64,000 bases of DNA, taken from positions 372,001 to 436,000 of the forward strand of contig NC_021294.1 in the NCBI RefSeq assembly GCF_000402035.1, read 5' to 3'. This DNA comes from Caballeronia insecticola. GTDB taxonomy: Bacteria > Pseudomonadota > Gammaproteobacteria > Burkholderiales > Burkholderiaceae. Within the stretch, counting starts at the first letter, position 1; each line of letters starts with the position of its first letter. The notes beneath the pieces were generated by a model. The model was given only the letters and a program-made list of their open reading frames with translations, had not been told where the DNA came from and did no database searches. The position numbers and the translations under genes are program-made. Below, one piece after another: positions 26,354 to 35,947 of the stretch.

Positions 26354-27910
26354 ATGCCGTCTTCTCGTCCTTTTCCGTTGCGCAAGCTGCTTGCAGCAGG
26401 CGTGTTTGCCACGCTGACCGCGCTGGGTCCCGTCGCCGCGCATGCGCAGAGTACCGCCGTGATGGCCGTCGCCTCGACCTTCACGACCATGGACCCGTAC
26501 GATGCCAACGACACGCTCTCGCAAGCGGTGGCGAAGTCGTTCTATCAGGGCCTGTTCGGCTTCGACAAGGACATGAAGATTCAGAACGTGCTCGCCACGA
26601 GCTACGAAGCGAGCCCCGACGCGAAGGTCTACACGATCCATCTGCGCCACGACGTGAAGTTCCACGACGGCACCGACTTCAACGCCGACGCCGTGAAGGC
26701 CGTGTTCGATCGCGTGACCGATCCGAACAACAAGCTGAAGCGTTATAACCTCTTCAACAAGATCGAGAAGACCGAAGCGATCGATCCGTACACGGTGAAG
26801 ATCACGCTGAAGATTCCGTTCTCGGCGTTCATCAACGTGCTCGCGCATCCGTCGGCGGTGATGATTTCGCCCACCGCGCTCAAGAAGTACGGCAAGGAGA
26901 TCGCGTTTCATCCGGTCGGCACGGGGCCGTTCGAATTCGTCGAGTGGAAGCAGACGGACGACCTGAAGGTGAAGAAGTTCGCCGGCTACTGGAAGAAGGG
27001 CTTGCCGAAGATCGACATGATCGACTGGAAGCCCGTGGTCGATAACAACACGCGCTCCGCGCTGATGCAGACGGGCGAGGCGGATTTCGCGTTCTCGATT
27101 CCGTTCGAGCAGGCCGCGACGCTCAAGACGAGCCCGAAGGTCGACTTGATCGCGGCGCCGTCGATCATTCAGCGCTACGTCAGCATGAACGTGCTGCAGA
27201 AGCCCTTCGACAATCCGAAGGTGCGCGAGGCGATGAACTACGCGATCAACAAGGAAGCGCTCGTGAAGGTGGCGTTCGCGGGTTATGCCGTGCCGGCGGA
27301 AGGCGTGGTGCCGCCGGGCGTCGAATACGCGACCAAGCTCGGCCCCTGGAAATACGATCCCGCGAAGGCGCGCGAGTTGCTCAAGGAAGCGGGCTATCCG
27401 AACGGCTTCGAAACCGTGCTGTGGTCCGGCTATAACCACACGACCGCGCAGAAGATCATCCAGTTCGTGCAGCAGCAGCTCGCGCAGGTGGGCGTGAAGG
27501 CATCGGTAGAAGCGCTCGAAGCGGGCCAGCGCGTGCAGCGCATCGAAAGCGCGCCCGACCCGAAGACGGCGCCTGTGCGCATGCTCTACATCGGCTGGTC
27601 GTCGTCGACGGGCGAAGCTGACTGGGCGATCTCGCCGCTGCTCGGCGGCGCGTCGTTCCCGCCGAAGCTCTTCAACACGGCGTACTACAAGAACGATCAG
27701 GTCGACGACGATCTTTCGAAGGCGCTCGCCACCACCGACCACAGCGAGAAGGCCAAGCTCTACGCGGATGCGCAGAAGCGCATCTGGGCCGATGCGCCGT
27801 GGATCTTCCTCGTCACGGAAAAAGTCGTGTATGCGCGCAGCAAGCGCCTGTCCGGCGCCTACGTGATGCCTGACGGCTCGTTCAGTTTCGACGAGATCGC
27901 AATCAAGTAA
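26354..27910 (+). CDS. gsiB: Peptide/glutathione ABC transporter, periplasmic binding protein (GsiB type)
   Basis: A 518-residue solute-binding protein of the SBP_bac_5 (DppA/OppA) family. The signal peptide covers about residues 1-31 (basic start, hydrophobic core, AHAQS cleavage region) with no lipobox, so it is free in the periplasm. Family landmarks are [27 protein letters not shown] and [20 protein letters not shown] precedes the ATG. It captures the peptide for GsiCD; whether it prefers glutathione or other short peptides is not decided by sequence. Confidence 0.93.
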   Translation: MPSSRPFPLRKLLAAGVFATLTALGPVAAHAQSTAVMAVASTFTTMDPYDANDTLSQAVAKSFYQGLFGFDKDMKIQNVLATSYEASPDAKVYTIHLRHDVKFHDGTDFNADAVKAVFDRVTDPNNKLKRYNLFNKIEKTEAIDPYTVKITLKIPFSAFINVLAHPSAVMISPTALKKYGKEIAFHPVGTGPFEFVEWKQTDDLKVKKFAGYWKKGLPKIDMIDWKPVVDNNTRSALMQTGEADFAFSIPFEQAATLKTSPKVDLIAAPSIIQRYVSMNVLQKPFDNPKVREAMNYAINKEALVKVAFAGYAVPAEGVVPPGVEYATKLGPWKYDPAKARELLKEAGYPNGFETVLWSGYNHTTAQKIIQFVQQQLAQVGVKASVEALEAGQRVQRIESAPDPKTAPVRMLYIGWSSSTGEADWAISPLLGGASFPPKLFNTAYYKNDQVDDDLSKALATTDHSEKAKLYADAQKRIWADAPWIFLVTEKVVYARSKRLSGAYVMPDGSFSFDEIAIK

Positions 27911-27917
27911 AACGCCC

Positions 27918-27941
27918 CGGCCGGGCTTCGCCGCCCGGCCG
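27918..27941. other. Intercistronic hairpin between gsiB and gsiC
   Basis: CGGCCGGGC and GCCCGGCCG flank a TTCGCC loop 7 bases after the gsiB stop; no T-run follows directly. Such hairpins often protect the binding-protein message and reduce the downstream permease output. Confidence 0.7.
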
Positions 27942-27959
27942 CACCGGCCTTAAAAAACG

Positions 27960-28880
27960 ATGCTCAACTTCCTCGCCAAACGCCTGCTGGGCCTGCTGCC
28001 GACGCTCTTCATCGTGGCGGTGCTCGTGTTCTTCTTCGTGCACATGCTGCCGGGCGATCCCGCGCGTCTCGCCGCCGGCGCCGAAGCCGACGAGGCGACC
28101 GTGGCGCTCGTGCGCGCCGATCTCGGCCTCGACAAGCCGCTGCCGCAGCAACTCGTGAGCTTCTTCGGCAAGGTCGTGCATTTCGACTTCGGTACGTCCA
28201 CGCGCAGCAAGCGGCCGGTGTCGATGGAGATCGGCGAGCGCTTCATGCCGACGCTGTGGCTCACGCTCGCGAGTATGGTCTGGGCCGTGATCTTCGGCAT
28301 GGCGATCGGCATTGTGTCGGCGGTATGGCGCAATCGCTGGCCTGACCGGCTGGGCATGACCATCGCGGTGTCGGGCATCTCGTTTCCCGCTTTCGCGCTC
28401 GGCATGCTGCTGATGGAAATCTTCTCGGTGAAGCTCGGCTGGCTGCCTATCGTAAGTGACGGAACGTGGAAGGGTTACGTGCTGCCGTCCATCACGCTGG
28501 GCGCGGCCGTGGCGGCGGTGATGGCGCGCTTCACGCGTGCGTCGTTCGTCGAAGTGCTCGGCGAGGACTTCGTGCGCACCGCGCGCGCGAAGGGCGTGCA
28601 CGAGCCGATGGTCATCATCAAGCATTGTCTGCGCAACGCGATGATTCCCGTCGTCACGATGATGGGCCTGCAGTTCGGTTTTCTGCTCGGCGGCTCGATT
28701 GTCGTCGAGAAGGTGTTCAACTGGCCGGGCCTCGGACGCCTGCTCGTCGATGCCGTCGAGATGCGCGACTATCCGGTGATTCAGGCGGAAGTGCTGCTGT
28801 TTTCGCTGGAGTTCATCGTGATCAATCTGATCGTGGACGTGCTGTACGCGGTCATCAATCCGACCATCCGCTTCAAGTGA
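27960..28880 (+). CDS. gsiC: Peptide/glutathione ABC transporter permease (GsiC type)
   Basis: A 306-residue inner-membrane permease with six hydrophobic helices. It has the BPD_transp_1 fold with the EAA loop ([21 protein letters not shown]) that contacts the ATPase, and the typical start [17 protein letters not shown] and PGDPARL. It pairs with GsiD to form the channel. The gap to gsiB is 49 bases and holds a strong hairpin; 7 bases separate it from gsiD. Confidence 0.93.
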   Translation: MLNFLAKRLLGLLPTLFIVAVLVFFFVHMLPGDPARLAAGAEADEATVALVRADLGLDKPLPQQLVSFFGKVVHFDFGTSTRSKRPVSMEIGERFMPTLWLTLASMVWAVIFGMAIGIVSAVWRNRWPDRLGMTIAVSGISFPAFALGMLLMEIFSVKLGWLPIVSDGTWKGYVLPSITLGAAVAAVMARFTRASFVEVLGEDFVRTARAKGVHEPMVIIKHCLRNAMIPVVTMMGLQFGFLLGGSIVVEKVFNWPGLGRLLVDAVEMRDYPVIQAEVLLFSLEFIVINLIVDVLYAVINPTIRFK

Positions 28881-28887
28881 GGACCGC

Positions 28888-29787
28888 ATGAGCGTAGCCG
28901 CCGACAATGCCAAGGTCGCCGTTGCCACGGAGCGCGAAGTCCGCACGCCGTGGACGGAGTTCTGGCGCAAGTTCAAACAACAACCCGTTGCGCTGGCCGC
29001 GGCGGCATTCGTGATTTTGTTGATCGTGATCGCGATCATCGCGCCGTATATCGCGCCTTACGATCCGGAGAATTATTTCGACTACGACGCACTCAACGCC
29101 GGTCCTTCCGCGGCGCACTGGTTCGGCGTGGATTCGCTGGGCCGCGACATTCTCAGCCGTATTCTCGTCGGCAGCCGCATCTCGCTCACGGCGGGCTTGC
29201 TCTCGGTCGTGATCGGCGCGGTGATCGGCACGTTCTTCGGGCTTCTCGCGGGCTATTACGAAGGCTGGTGGGACCGCATCGTGATGCGTATCGCGGACGT
29301 GCTCTTCGCGTTCCCCGGCATTCTGCTCGCGATCGGCGTTGTCGCGATTCTCGGCAACGGCATGGTGAACGTGGTGTGCGCGGTCGCCATCTTCAGCATT
29401 CCCGCGTTCGCGCGGCTCGTGCGCGGCAACACGCTCGCGCTCAAACATCTCACGTATATCGAGGCGGCGCGCAGCATCGGCGCATCGGACTGGACGATCC
29501 TCGCGCGGCACATCCTGCCGGGCACGATCTCGTCGGTGGTGGTGTACTTCACGATGCGCATCGGCACGTCGATCATCACGGCCGCGAGCCTGTCGTTCCT
29601 CGGACTCGGCGCGCAGCCGCCGACGCCCGAATGGGGCGCGATGCTCAACGAAGCGCGCGCCGACATGGCCATGGCGCCGCACGTCGCGATCTTCCCGAGC
29701 CTCGCGATCTTCTTCACGGTGCTCGCGTTCAACCTGCTCGGCGACGGCCTGCGCGACGCGCTCGATCCGAAGCTCGACCGGCCATGA
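28888..29787 (+). CDS. gsiD: Peptide/glutathione ABC transporter permease (GsiD type)
   Basis: A 299-residue permease with an N-terminal OppC_N segment ([20 protein letters not shown]), [19 protein letters not shown] and the EAA loop ([20 protein letters not shown]). It is the second membrane subunit of the importer. GAGG precedes the ATG at 28888, and the stop overlaps the next gene by four bases (ATGA at 29784). Confidence 0.93.
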   Translation: MSVAADNAKVAVATEREVRTPWTEFWRKFKQQPVALAAAAFVILLIVIAIIAPYIAPYDPENYFDYDALNAGPSAAHWFGVDSLGRDILSRILVGSRISLTAGLLSVVIGAVIGTFFGLLAGYYEGWWDRIVMRIADVLFAFPGILLAIGVVAILGNGMVNVVCAVAIFSIPAFARLVRGNTLALKHLTYIEAARSIGASDWTILARHILPGTISSVVVYFTMRIGTSIITAASLSFLGLGAQPPTPEWGAMLNEARADMAMAPHVAIFPSLAIFFTVLAFNLLGDGLRDALDPKLDRP

Positions 29788-30803
29788 TGCAGGCGCCGCA
29801 TATCGGCACGATGAACGCGGGCGCGCGCGGCACGATCGCCGATGTCGCGGGCGTGACAGTCGGCCATTGCACGCTGAATCAGGGCCCCATTCAGACGGGC
29901 GTCACCGTTATCCGTCCGCACCCTGGCGACGCGTATCGCGAGAAAGTGCCGGCGGGCGCGTGCGTGATCAACGGCTTCGGCAAGAGTATCGGGCTCGTGC
30001 AAGTGGAAGAACTCGGCGTGCTCGAAACGCCGCTCGCGCTGACCAACACGTTCGGCGTGGGCACCGTGGCGAACGCGCAGATTCGCGCGGCGATCAAGGC
30101 CAATCCGCAGATCGGACGCGACGACCCGAGCGTGAATCCGCTCGTGTTCGAATGCAACGATGGCTATCTCAACGACATGCAGGCGCTCGCCATCGACGAG
30201 GCGCATTACCTGAGCGCGCTCGATGCATGCAGCGAAGCGTTCGAGCGCGGCGCAGTGGGCGCGGGGCGCGGCATGTCGTGTTTCGGGCTGAAGGGCGGAA
30301 TCGGGTCGGCGTCGCGTGTGGCGCATGTCGGCGAGCAGCATTACACGATGGGCGCGCTCGTGCTCGCGAACTTCGGCCGCTTGCCGCAACTCATCGTCGC
30401 CGGCGATGCGCTTGGCCGCACGTTGCAGGCGGAATCGACGATCCAGCCCGAGCACGGCTCGATCATCATGCTGATTGCAACCGATGCGCCGCTCGATGCG
30501 CGCCAGCTTCGCCGCGTCGCCACGCGCGCCGCCGCCGGACTCGCGCGCACCGGTTCGGTCTACGGTCACGGCAGCGGCGATATCGCGCTCGCCTTCACGA
30601 CGGCGTACCGCGTGCCGCACGACGCCGCGCTGATCGCGATACCGCCGCTCGTCAGCGACACGCGGCTCGATCCGCTGTTTCAAGCCGCAGCGGACTGCGT
30701 CGAGCAAGCGATCCTCGATGCGCTCTTCAGTGCGGAGACGGTCGCGGGCCGCGACGGTCATCGGCGTATTTCGCTTAACGAAGCTTTGAGAACGCGAACA
30801 TGA
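29784..30803 (+). CDS. dmpA: P1-family aminopeptidase (DmpA/L-aminopeptidase D-esterase)
   Basis: A 339-residue precursor of the S58 (DmpA) family, which self-cleaves before a catalytic Ser, here the Ser of [16 protein letters not shown]-terminal blocks are [29 protein letters not shown] and [11 protein letters not shown]. DmpA enzymes release N-terminal L- or D-amino acids, including beta-peptides and D-Ala peptides. Co-location with the importer suggests it digests the imported peptides. There is no signal peptide, so it acts in the cytoplasm. It overlaps both neighbours by four bases. Confidence 0.9.
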   Translation: MMQAPHIGTMNAGARGTIADVAGVTVGHCTLNQGPIQTGVTVIRPHPGDAYREKVPAGACVINGFGKSIGLVQVEELGVLETPLALTNTFGVGTVANAQIRAAIKANPQIGRDDPSVNPLVFECNDGYLNDMQALAIDEAHYLSALDACSEAFERGAVGAGRGMSCFGLKGGIGSASRVAHVGEQHYTMGALVLANFGRLPQLIVAGDALGRTLQAESTIQPEHGSIIMLIATDAPLDARQLRRVATRAAAGLARTGSVYGHGSGDIALAFTTAYRVPHDAALIAIPPLVSDTRLDPLFQAAADCVEQAILDALFSAETVAGRDGHRRISLNEALRTRT

Positions 30804-31624
30804 AAGTGCTGATTTCGGTGGATATCGAAGGCATTGCGGGCGTGTTCCATCCGGAGCAGACGCGCGCCGGCAACGGCGAATACGAACAGGCGCGCCGCTG
30901 GATGACGCGCGAGGCCAATGCGGCTACGCTCGGCGCATTCGAAGGAGGCGCGTCGCAGGTATGGATCAACGATTCGCACGGCGGATTTCGCAACCTTGTG
31001 CCGGATCTGCTCGATCCGCGCGTGCGGCTCGTGCTCGGCAAGCCGCGCACGCTCGGCATGATGGCGGGGCTCGAGGCATCGCCGGAACTGGTGTTCATGA
31101 TCGGTTATCACGCGCGTGCGCAAAGCCGCGGAATTCTGGCGCACACGATCAACAGCGCCGCGTTCGCGCGCGTCATGCTGGATGCGGAGGAAGTCGGCGA
31201 GGCGGCGCTGTACGGCAGGCTTGCCGAGGAACGCGGCGCGCGCGTCGTGCTCCTGACCGGCGACGACGTCTTCGGCGCCGAAACCTTGCCCGCGTTTCCC
31301 GGCGCACGCTTTCTCTGTGTGAAGACCGCGCACGGCTATTCGAGCGGCGTGACCGAAACGCCCGCCGCCGCATGCGAGGCGATCCAGCTTGCCGCGCGTG
31401 AAACGCTCGAGGCGGCAGCGGATCAGCAACGCATGTCGCGCGCGGCGCCCGCCGCACATCGCTGCGAATTGCGTGCGCAAAGCACCGCATTCGCCGATCT
31501 TTTTTGCCAATGGCCGACGCTCGAACGCGTCGATGCCGTGACGCTCGCGTTCGATGCGCCCTCGGTCGAACATGTCGTGCGAACGCTCAATTGCCTTTCG
31601 GCAATGTCCTTCATGATACGGTGA
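30800..31624 (+). CDS. M55-family D-aminopeptidase (DppA-like)
   Basis: A 274-residue zinc peptidase related to Bacillus DppA, which cleaves D-Ala-D-Ala and similar peptides. Metal-site motifs are SVDIEG (residues 6-11), NDSHGG (His about 60) and GYHARA (His about 104). It is the last gene of the operon, starting in the ATGA shared with dmpA. A second D-specific peptidase beside DmpA points to peptides with D-residues, such as cell-wall fragments; that is an inference. Confidence 0.88.
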   Translation: MKVLISVDIEGIAGVFHPEQTRAGNGEYEQARRWMTREANAATLGAFEGGASQVWINDSHGGFRNLVPDLLDPRVRLVLGKPRTLGMMAGLEASPELVFMIGYHARAQSRGILAHTINSAAFARVMLDAEEVGEAALYGRLAEERGARVVLLTGDDVFGAETLPAFPGARFLCVKTAHGYSSGVTETPAAACEAIQLAARETLEAAADQQRMSRAAPAAHRCELRAQSTAFADLFCQWPTLERVDAVTLAFDAPSVEHVVRTLNCLSAMSFMIR

Positions 31625-31713
31625 GCGCCTTAACTCAACGCGTGGACTGTCGTTAGAATGGAGCCATTCGCAAGACTGGCTTGCTTTCCGACGAGTTTTT
31701 CCCGGCGGCGCTC

Positions 31714-31932
31714 ATGCATCACATCAAGCTCGAACACAACGACGACGGGGCACTCGACCCCGCCGACCCGCAGGTTGTCATGCGCGGCTCGCTTTTCATC
31801 GACGGTCGCGAGGCCGGTTGCTGGGAATCGCGCCGCGACGGCACGTGGGCGGCGCATGTGCGGCATCGCGAAGGCTGGATCGTCGCGACGAGCCGCGACG
31901 CGCTGACCGAGCGGCTCGTCCGCGATGCGTGA
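31714..31932 (+). CDS. Small hypothetical protein, 72 aa
   Basis: A 72-residue soluble protein with beta-rich, acidic composition (MHHIKLEHNDDGALDP, RGSLFIDGREAGCWE). No signal or known domain. Start uncertain: ATG at 31714 is the first good one, though a TTG at 31681 is in frame. Its stop codon lies in a 15-bp tandem duplication. Codon use is normal for the region. Function unknown. Confidence 0.6.
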   Translation: MHHIKLEHNDDGALDPADPQVVMRGSLFIDGREAGCWESRRDGTWAAHVRHREGWIVATSRDALTERLVRDA

Positions 31933-31954
31933 GTCCGCAATGCGTGAGTCCGAA
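31925..31954. repeat. 15-bp tandem duplication across a stop codon
   Basis: ATGCGTGAGTCCGCA followed by ATGCGTGAGTCCGAA (14 of 15 identical); the first copy contains the TGA of the small hypothetical gene. Confidence 0.85.
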
Positions 31955-31981
31955 TAATTTCGAAAACGGTTCAACACTTAC

Positions 31982-32359
31982 ATGTATTTGTCGATCATCG
32001 CCGTGGGGCTCGGGGGCGGACTGGGCTCGCTCCTCAGATGGGTCCTCGGCCTGCGCCTCAATGCGATCTTTCCTAATCTGCCGCTCGGCACGTTCACGGC
32101 GAACGTCATTGCGGGCTACATCATCGGCGTGGCGGTCGCGTTTTTCGCGCGCGTCCCGGACATCTCGGTGGAATGGCGGCTTTTCGTCATCACCGGGCTG
32201 ATGGGCGGACTCTCCACGTTTTCCACGTTCTCGGCCGAAGTGGTCGCCCATCTGCAGCAGGGGCGGCTCGGCTGGGCGTTCGCGGAGATCGCGATTCACG
32301 TCGGCGCGTCGCTTCTGATGACTGCGCTCGGCATCGCGACGGTGGCCGTGGCTTCCTGA
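31982..32359 (+). CDS. crcB: Fluoride ion channel CrcB/Fluc
   Basis: A 125-residue four-helix membrane protein that works as an antiparallel dimer exporting fluoride. It has [12 protein letters not shown] near the N-terminus, [14 protein letters not shown] in helix 2 (the conserved Asn) and [15 protein letters not shown] in helix 3 (the phenylalanine box and sodium-site break). Full length. The upstream region shows no fluoride riboswitch signature. Confidence 0.94.
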   Translation: MYLSIIAVGLGGGLGSLLRWVLGLRLNAIFPNLPLGTFTANVIAGYIIGVAVAFFARVPDISVEWRLFVITGLMGGLSTFSTFSAEVVAHLQQGRLGWAFAEIAIHVGASLLMTALGIATVAVAS

Positions 32360-32499
32360 GGGGCGCTTCACGTGCCTCGCACCGCGGCAACGCTTGCGCT
32401 CCGTCAAACGTTTGCGCTTTTCCAATTTCCAGCGTTTTAACGCACGACCCTCGCTGCTCAGGCAGCGGTTTTTATATTGACAGTAATGAAGGTGATGAT

Positions 32500-32973
32500 A
32501 TGCCAGGGCTTTCGCTCATCGAAATCAGACCGTACCGTGCGAACGATCTCGACGGCGTGATTGATCTGTTTCAACGCGCAGTGCGCGAGACGGCCTCGGC
32601 CGATTACAGTGCGGTGCAGATCGACGTTTGGTCGCACGTGGACCGCGACGAGTGGGAACTGGCCCGCCTGAGCCGCCCGACGTGGGTAGCGTTCGTCGGC
32701 GGCGAACTGGCCGGTTTCGCGGATCTCGAAAAGAACGGTCTCGTCGACATGATGTTCGTCGATCCGAAGCATCAACGCACGGGCGTGGCGACGGCGCTGC
32801 TCGCGCGCGTGGAAGCCGAGGCGGACGAAGCCGACATCGGTTGCCTGCACACCTATGCGAGCGTCACGGCGCGGCCGTTCTTCGAATATTGCGGTTTCAC
32901 GATGCTGCTCGCGCGCGCGGTCGTCGTGCGGGAACAGCGCTTCGTCCAGTTCGTCATGGAAAAAGTGCTGTAG
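32500..32973 (+). CDS. GNAT-family N-acetyltransferase
   Basis: A 157-residue acetyltransferase: IEIRPYRANDLDGVIDLFQR at the N-terminus, the acetyl-CoA loop in FVDPKHQRTGVATALLARVE (Q-R-x-G-x-A), and the strand FFEYCGF. The substrate is unknown. AAGGTGATGAT precedes the ATG at 32500. It stands between crcB and the hutH block and ends 10 bases before a HutC operator, but it belongs to no visible operon. Confidence 0.87.
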   Translation: MPGLSLIEIRPYRANDLDGVIDLFQRAVRETASADYSAVQIDVWSHVDRDEWELARLSRPTWVAFVGGELAGFADLEKNGLVDMMFVDPKHQRTGVATALLARVEAEADEADIGCLHTYASVTARPFFEYCGFTMLLARAVVVREQRFVQFVMEKVL

Positions 32974-32983
32974 CCCCGAAAAT

Positions 32984-32995
32984 CTGTATAGACAA
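32984..32995. promoter_or_regulatory. HutC operator 1 of the hutH block
   Basis: CTGTATAGACAA, same element as the hutUI operators, 50 bases upstream of the proposed hutH -35. Confidence 0.65.
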
Positions 32996-33044
32996 CATTC
33001 GTTTCGAATGACCGGGTTGACCTAGGAGAATCCCGTATTCCCAC

Positions 33045-33073
33045 TTGTTTCGTCCTGTTTGCACGTTTAGACT
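33045..33073 (+). promoter_or_regulatory. Candidate hutH promoter
   Basis: TTGTTT at 33045-33050 and TAGACT at 33068-33073 with a 17-bp spacer. Transcription would start next to the second HutC operator, mirroring the hutU layout. Confidence 0.5.
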
Positions 33074-33083
33074 TGAGCCTAAC

Positions 33084-33095
33084 TTGTATAGACAG
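33084..33095. promoter_or_regulatory. HutC operator 2 of the hutH block
   Basis: TTGTATAGACAG just before the hutH ATG (9 bases upstream), overlapping the expected transcription start and ribosome site. Confidence 0.75.
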
Positions 33096-33103
33096 GACGA
33101 ACC

Positions 33104-34633
33104 ATGATCACGCTCACACCCGGAAAACTCACTCTCCCGCAACTGCGCCGTATCGCCCGTGGCTCGGATCCGCTCACGCTGGATCCGGCCAGCTTCGACG
33201 CCATCGATGCAAGCGCGCGCGCCGTCGCCGCAATCGCCGCGAAGGGCGAGCCTGCCTACGGCATCAACACGGGCTTCGGGCGGCTCGCCAACACGCACAT
33301 CCCCGCCGATCAACTCGAACTGCTGCAAAAGAATCTGGTGCTGTCGCACGCGGTGGGCGTCGGTGAGCCGATGTCGCGTCCGGTCGTGCGGCTGTTGATG
33401 GCGCTCAAGCTGTCGAGCCTCGGCCGCGGTCATTCGGGCATCCGCCGCGAAGTCATCGACGCGCTCATCACGCTTTTCAACGCCGACGTGCTGCCGGTCA
33501 TCCCGGTGAAAGGCTCGGTCGGCGCATCGGGCGATCTCGCGCCGCTCGCGCATATGTCCACGGTGCTGCTCGGCTTGGGCGACGTCATGATTCGCGGCGA
33601 GCGCGCAAGTGCCGTCGACGGCCTCGCGGTCGCGGGCCTGAAGCCGCTCACGTTGCAGGCGAAGGAAGGGCTCGCGCTCCTGAACGGCACGCAAGCCTCG
33701 GCGGCGCTCGCGCTCTACAACCTCTTCGCGATCGAAGACCTGTTCCGCACCGGGCTCGTCGCGGGCGCGTTGTCGGTGGATGCGGCGGCGGGCTCCGTCG
33801 TGCCGTTCGATGCGCGCATCCACGAACTGCGCGGCCATCGCGGCCAGATCGATGCAGCCAGCGCGTATCGCACCCTGCTGAAGGGCTCGGGCATCAATCT
33901 GTCGCACGCGGACTGCGAGAAGGTTCAGGACCCGTACAGCCTGCGCTGCCAGCCGCAGGTGATGGGCGCGTGTCTCGACCAGATGCGTCACGCGGCGGAC
34001 GTGCTGCTGATTGAATCGAACGCTGTCTCCGATAATCCGCTGATCTTCCCCGATACGGGCGAAGTGCTCTCGGGCGGCAACTTCCACGCGGAACCGGTCG
34101 CGTTCGCCGCCGACAATCTCGCGCTCGCCGCCGCCGAAATCGGCGCGTTGGCGGAACGCCGCATCGCGCTCTTGATCGACGCGACGCTCTCCGGCCTGCC
34201 GCCTTTCCTGGTGCGCGACGGCGGCGTGAACTCGGGCTTCATGATTGCGCATGTGACGGCTGCCGCGCTCGCGTCCGAGAACAAGACGCTCGCGCATCCG
34301 GCATCGGTGGATTCGCTGCCGACTTCCGCGAATCAGGAAGATCACGTGTCCATGGCGACGTTCGCCGCGCGCAAGCTCGGCGACATCGCCAGCAACACGG
34401 CCAACATTCTCGCGATCGAACTGCTCGCGGCGGCGCAGGGCGTCGATCTGCGCGCACCGTATCAGACGAGCGCGCCGCTGCTCGAAGTGATGAAGACGCT
34501 GCGCGCGCAGGTTCCGCACTACGACCTCGACCGCTACTTCGCGCCGGACATCGCCGCAATTGCGACGCTCGTGCAAGACGGCGCGATCGCGCGGCACAGC
34601 CCGTTCGCGTTCGCATCGGAACAGGCTGCATGA
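33104..34633 (+). CDS. hutH: Histidine ammonia-lyase
   Basis: A 509-residue enzyme that deaminates L-histidine to urocanate (EC 4.3.1.3), the first step of the pathway whose second and third enzymes lie at 12.9-15.9 kb. The autocatalytic MIO cofactor forms from Ala-Ser-Gly in [15 protein letters not shown]. Other landmarks are [11 protein letters not shown] and [15 protein letters not shown]. Its stop overlaps hutC (ATGA at 34630). Full length and intact. Confidence 0.97.
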   Translation: MITLTPGKLTLPQLRRIARGSDPLTLDPASFDAIDASARAVAAIAAKGEPAYGINTGFGRLANTHIPADQLELLQKNLVLSHAVGVGEPMSRPVVRLLMALKLSSLGRGHSGIRREVIDALITLFNADVLPVIPVKGSVGASGDLAPLAHMSTVLLGLGDVMIRGERASAVDGLAVAGLKPLTLQAKEGLALLNGTQASAALALYNLFAIEDLFRTGLVAGALSVDAAAGSVVPFDARIHELRGHRGQIDAASAYRTLLKGSGINLSHADCEKVQDPYSLRCQPQVMGACLDQMRHAADVLLIESNAVSDNPLIFPDTGEVLSGGNFHAEPVAFAADNLALAAAEIGALAERRIALLIDATLSGLPPFLVRDGGVNSGFMIAHVTAAALASENKTLAHPASVDSLPTSANQEDHVSMATFAARKLGDIASNTANILAIELLAAAQGVDLRAPYQTSAPLLEVMKTLRAQVPHYDLDRYFAPDIAAIATLVQDGAIARHSPFAFASEQAA

Positions 34634-35325
34634 ACACGCCCGCGTATCAGGAGATCAAGGACTACATTCTCCGGCGCATTCATATCGGTGAGTGGAAGGA
34701 GGGCGATCAGGTGCCCTCCGAAAACGAGCTCGCGCGCGAGTTCAAAGTCGCGCGCATGACCGTGAACCGTGCGCTACGCGAGCTGACCGCCGAGCAGATC
34801 CTGACGCGCGTGCAGGGCGCGGGCACCTTCGTCGCGCAGCCGAAATACGCGTCTACGCTGGTCGAGATTCGCAGCATTTCCGATGAAATCGTCGCGCGTG
34901 GCCACACGTATAGCGCGCAGGTGCTGCATCTGGGCGCGTCGATCGTCGATGAAGCGCTCGCCGCCGAGATGCATCTGACGCTGGGCAGCCCGGTGTTCCA
35001 TTCGCGCGTGCTGCATTTCGAAAACGACGAACCCGTGCAGATGGAAGCGCGCTACGTGAATCCTGCGCTCGCGCCGGAATATGCGCGGCAGGATTTCACG
35101 ACCATCACGCCGAATCAGTACCTGATGGTGGCGGCGCCTTTGCAGCGCGTCGAGTACCGGATCGAGGCTTCGGTGCCGTCGGCGGAAATTCGCCATGCGC
35201 TCGCGATGAACGAACACGAGCCGTGTCTGCTGCTGCATCGGCGCACGTGGTCGCGCGATGCCGTCGCGTCCGTGGCGAACCTCTGGCATCCGGGCGACCG
35301 CTATCAGTTCACCGGACATTTTTGA
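34630..35325 (+). CDS. hutC: Histidine utilization repressor HutC (GntR family)
   Basis: A 231-residue GntR/HutC regulator: N-terminal winged helix ([17 protein letters not shown], then [21 protein letters not shown]) and a UTRA ligand-binding domain (about 90-225) that senses urocanate in characterised homologues. It is encoded in the hutH operon, so it is autoregulated through the operators at 32984 and 33084, and probably acts on hutUI through those at 12793 and 12858. Confidence 0.95.
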   Translation: MNTPAYQEIKDYILRRIHIGEWKEGDQVPSENELAREFKVARMTVNRALRELTAEQILTRVQGAGTFVAQPKYASTLVEIRSISDEIVARGHTYSAQVLHLGASIVDEALAAEMHLTLGSPVFHSRVLHFENDEPVQMEARYVNPALAPEYARQDFTTITPNQYLMVAAPLQRVEYRIEASVPSAEIRHALAMNEHEPCLLLHRRTWSRDAVASVANLWHPGDRYQFTGHF

Positions 35326-35330
35326 ACATC

Positions 35331-35900
35331 ATGATCATTCGGGCTGACTCGCTCACTCCCCGGCCATGGAAAAACGGCGGCGGCGTGACGCGCGAGATCG
35401 CGGCGGGGCCGCCGGGTGCGTCGATGGAGGCGTTCGCATGGCGTCTGTCGCTCGCCGATGTCGCCGCAGACGGCGCGTTCTCCACCTTCCCCGGCGTCGA
35501 CCGCGTGCTCGTGCTGCTGGACGGCGCGGGCATGCGCCTCACGGAAGCGAGCGGCCATGTGCACGCGCTCGACGCGCCGCTCGCGATCGCGCGCTTTCCC
35601 GGCGAGACGCCAATCCACGCGACACTCAATCACGGACCGACGCGCGATTTCAACGTGATGGTGCAACGGGCGCGGGCACGCGCGACGGTGCAGGCGCATC
35701 GTGAATCGGCTGCCATCGTGGCCACGCACGACGTCACGTTGATCTTCTGCGCGCGCGGCCGGATCGAAATCGAATGCGCCGGCGACGCGCGCCATACGCT
35801 CGAATCGGGCGACACGCTGCGCCTCGATCGCGCGACCGCACTGGAGTGCGAAGCGGCGGACGGCGCGGCGTGGCTGCACGTCGGCATCGACATGCTGTAG
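35331..35900 (+). CDS. hutD: HutD family protein
   Basis: A 189-residue bicupin protein of the HutD family (PRPWKNGGGVTREIA near the N-terminus, FPGVDRVLVLLDGAGM, FNVMVQRA). HutD is thought to limit hut induction, possibly by binding formylglutamate or urocanate, and is not a catalytic step. The ATG at 35331 follows the hutC stop by 5 bases; a longer in-frame start would overlap hutC and is unlikely. Confidence 0.9.
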   Translation: MIIRADSLTPRPWKNGGGVTREIAAGPPGASMEAFAWRLSLADVAADGAFSTFPGVDRVLVLLDGAGMRLTEASGHVHALDAPLAIARFPGETPIHATLNHGPTRDFNVMVQRARARATVQAHRESAAIVATHDVTLIFCARGRIEIECAGDARHTLESGDTLRLDRATALECEAADGAAWLHVGIDML

Positions 35901-35947
35901 AGGTAAAGACGGCGCGCAGCCGCACATCGACAATAACGGAGACAGAC

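Noticed and set aside
25640..27742. A 700-codon open frame on the minus strand opposite gsiA/gsiB
   Set aside because: Antisense shadow: Arg/His-rich, no family resemblance, overlaps two well-supported transporter genes.
31933..31981. Possible fluoride riboswitch upstream of crcB
   Set aside because: The upstream stretch is short and holds only the 15-bp duplication; no pseudoknot-like conserved riboswitch core is present.
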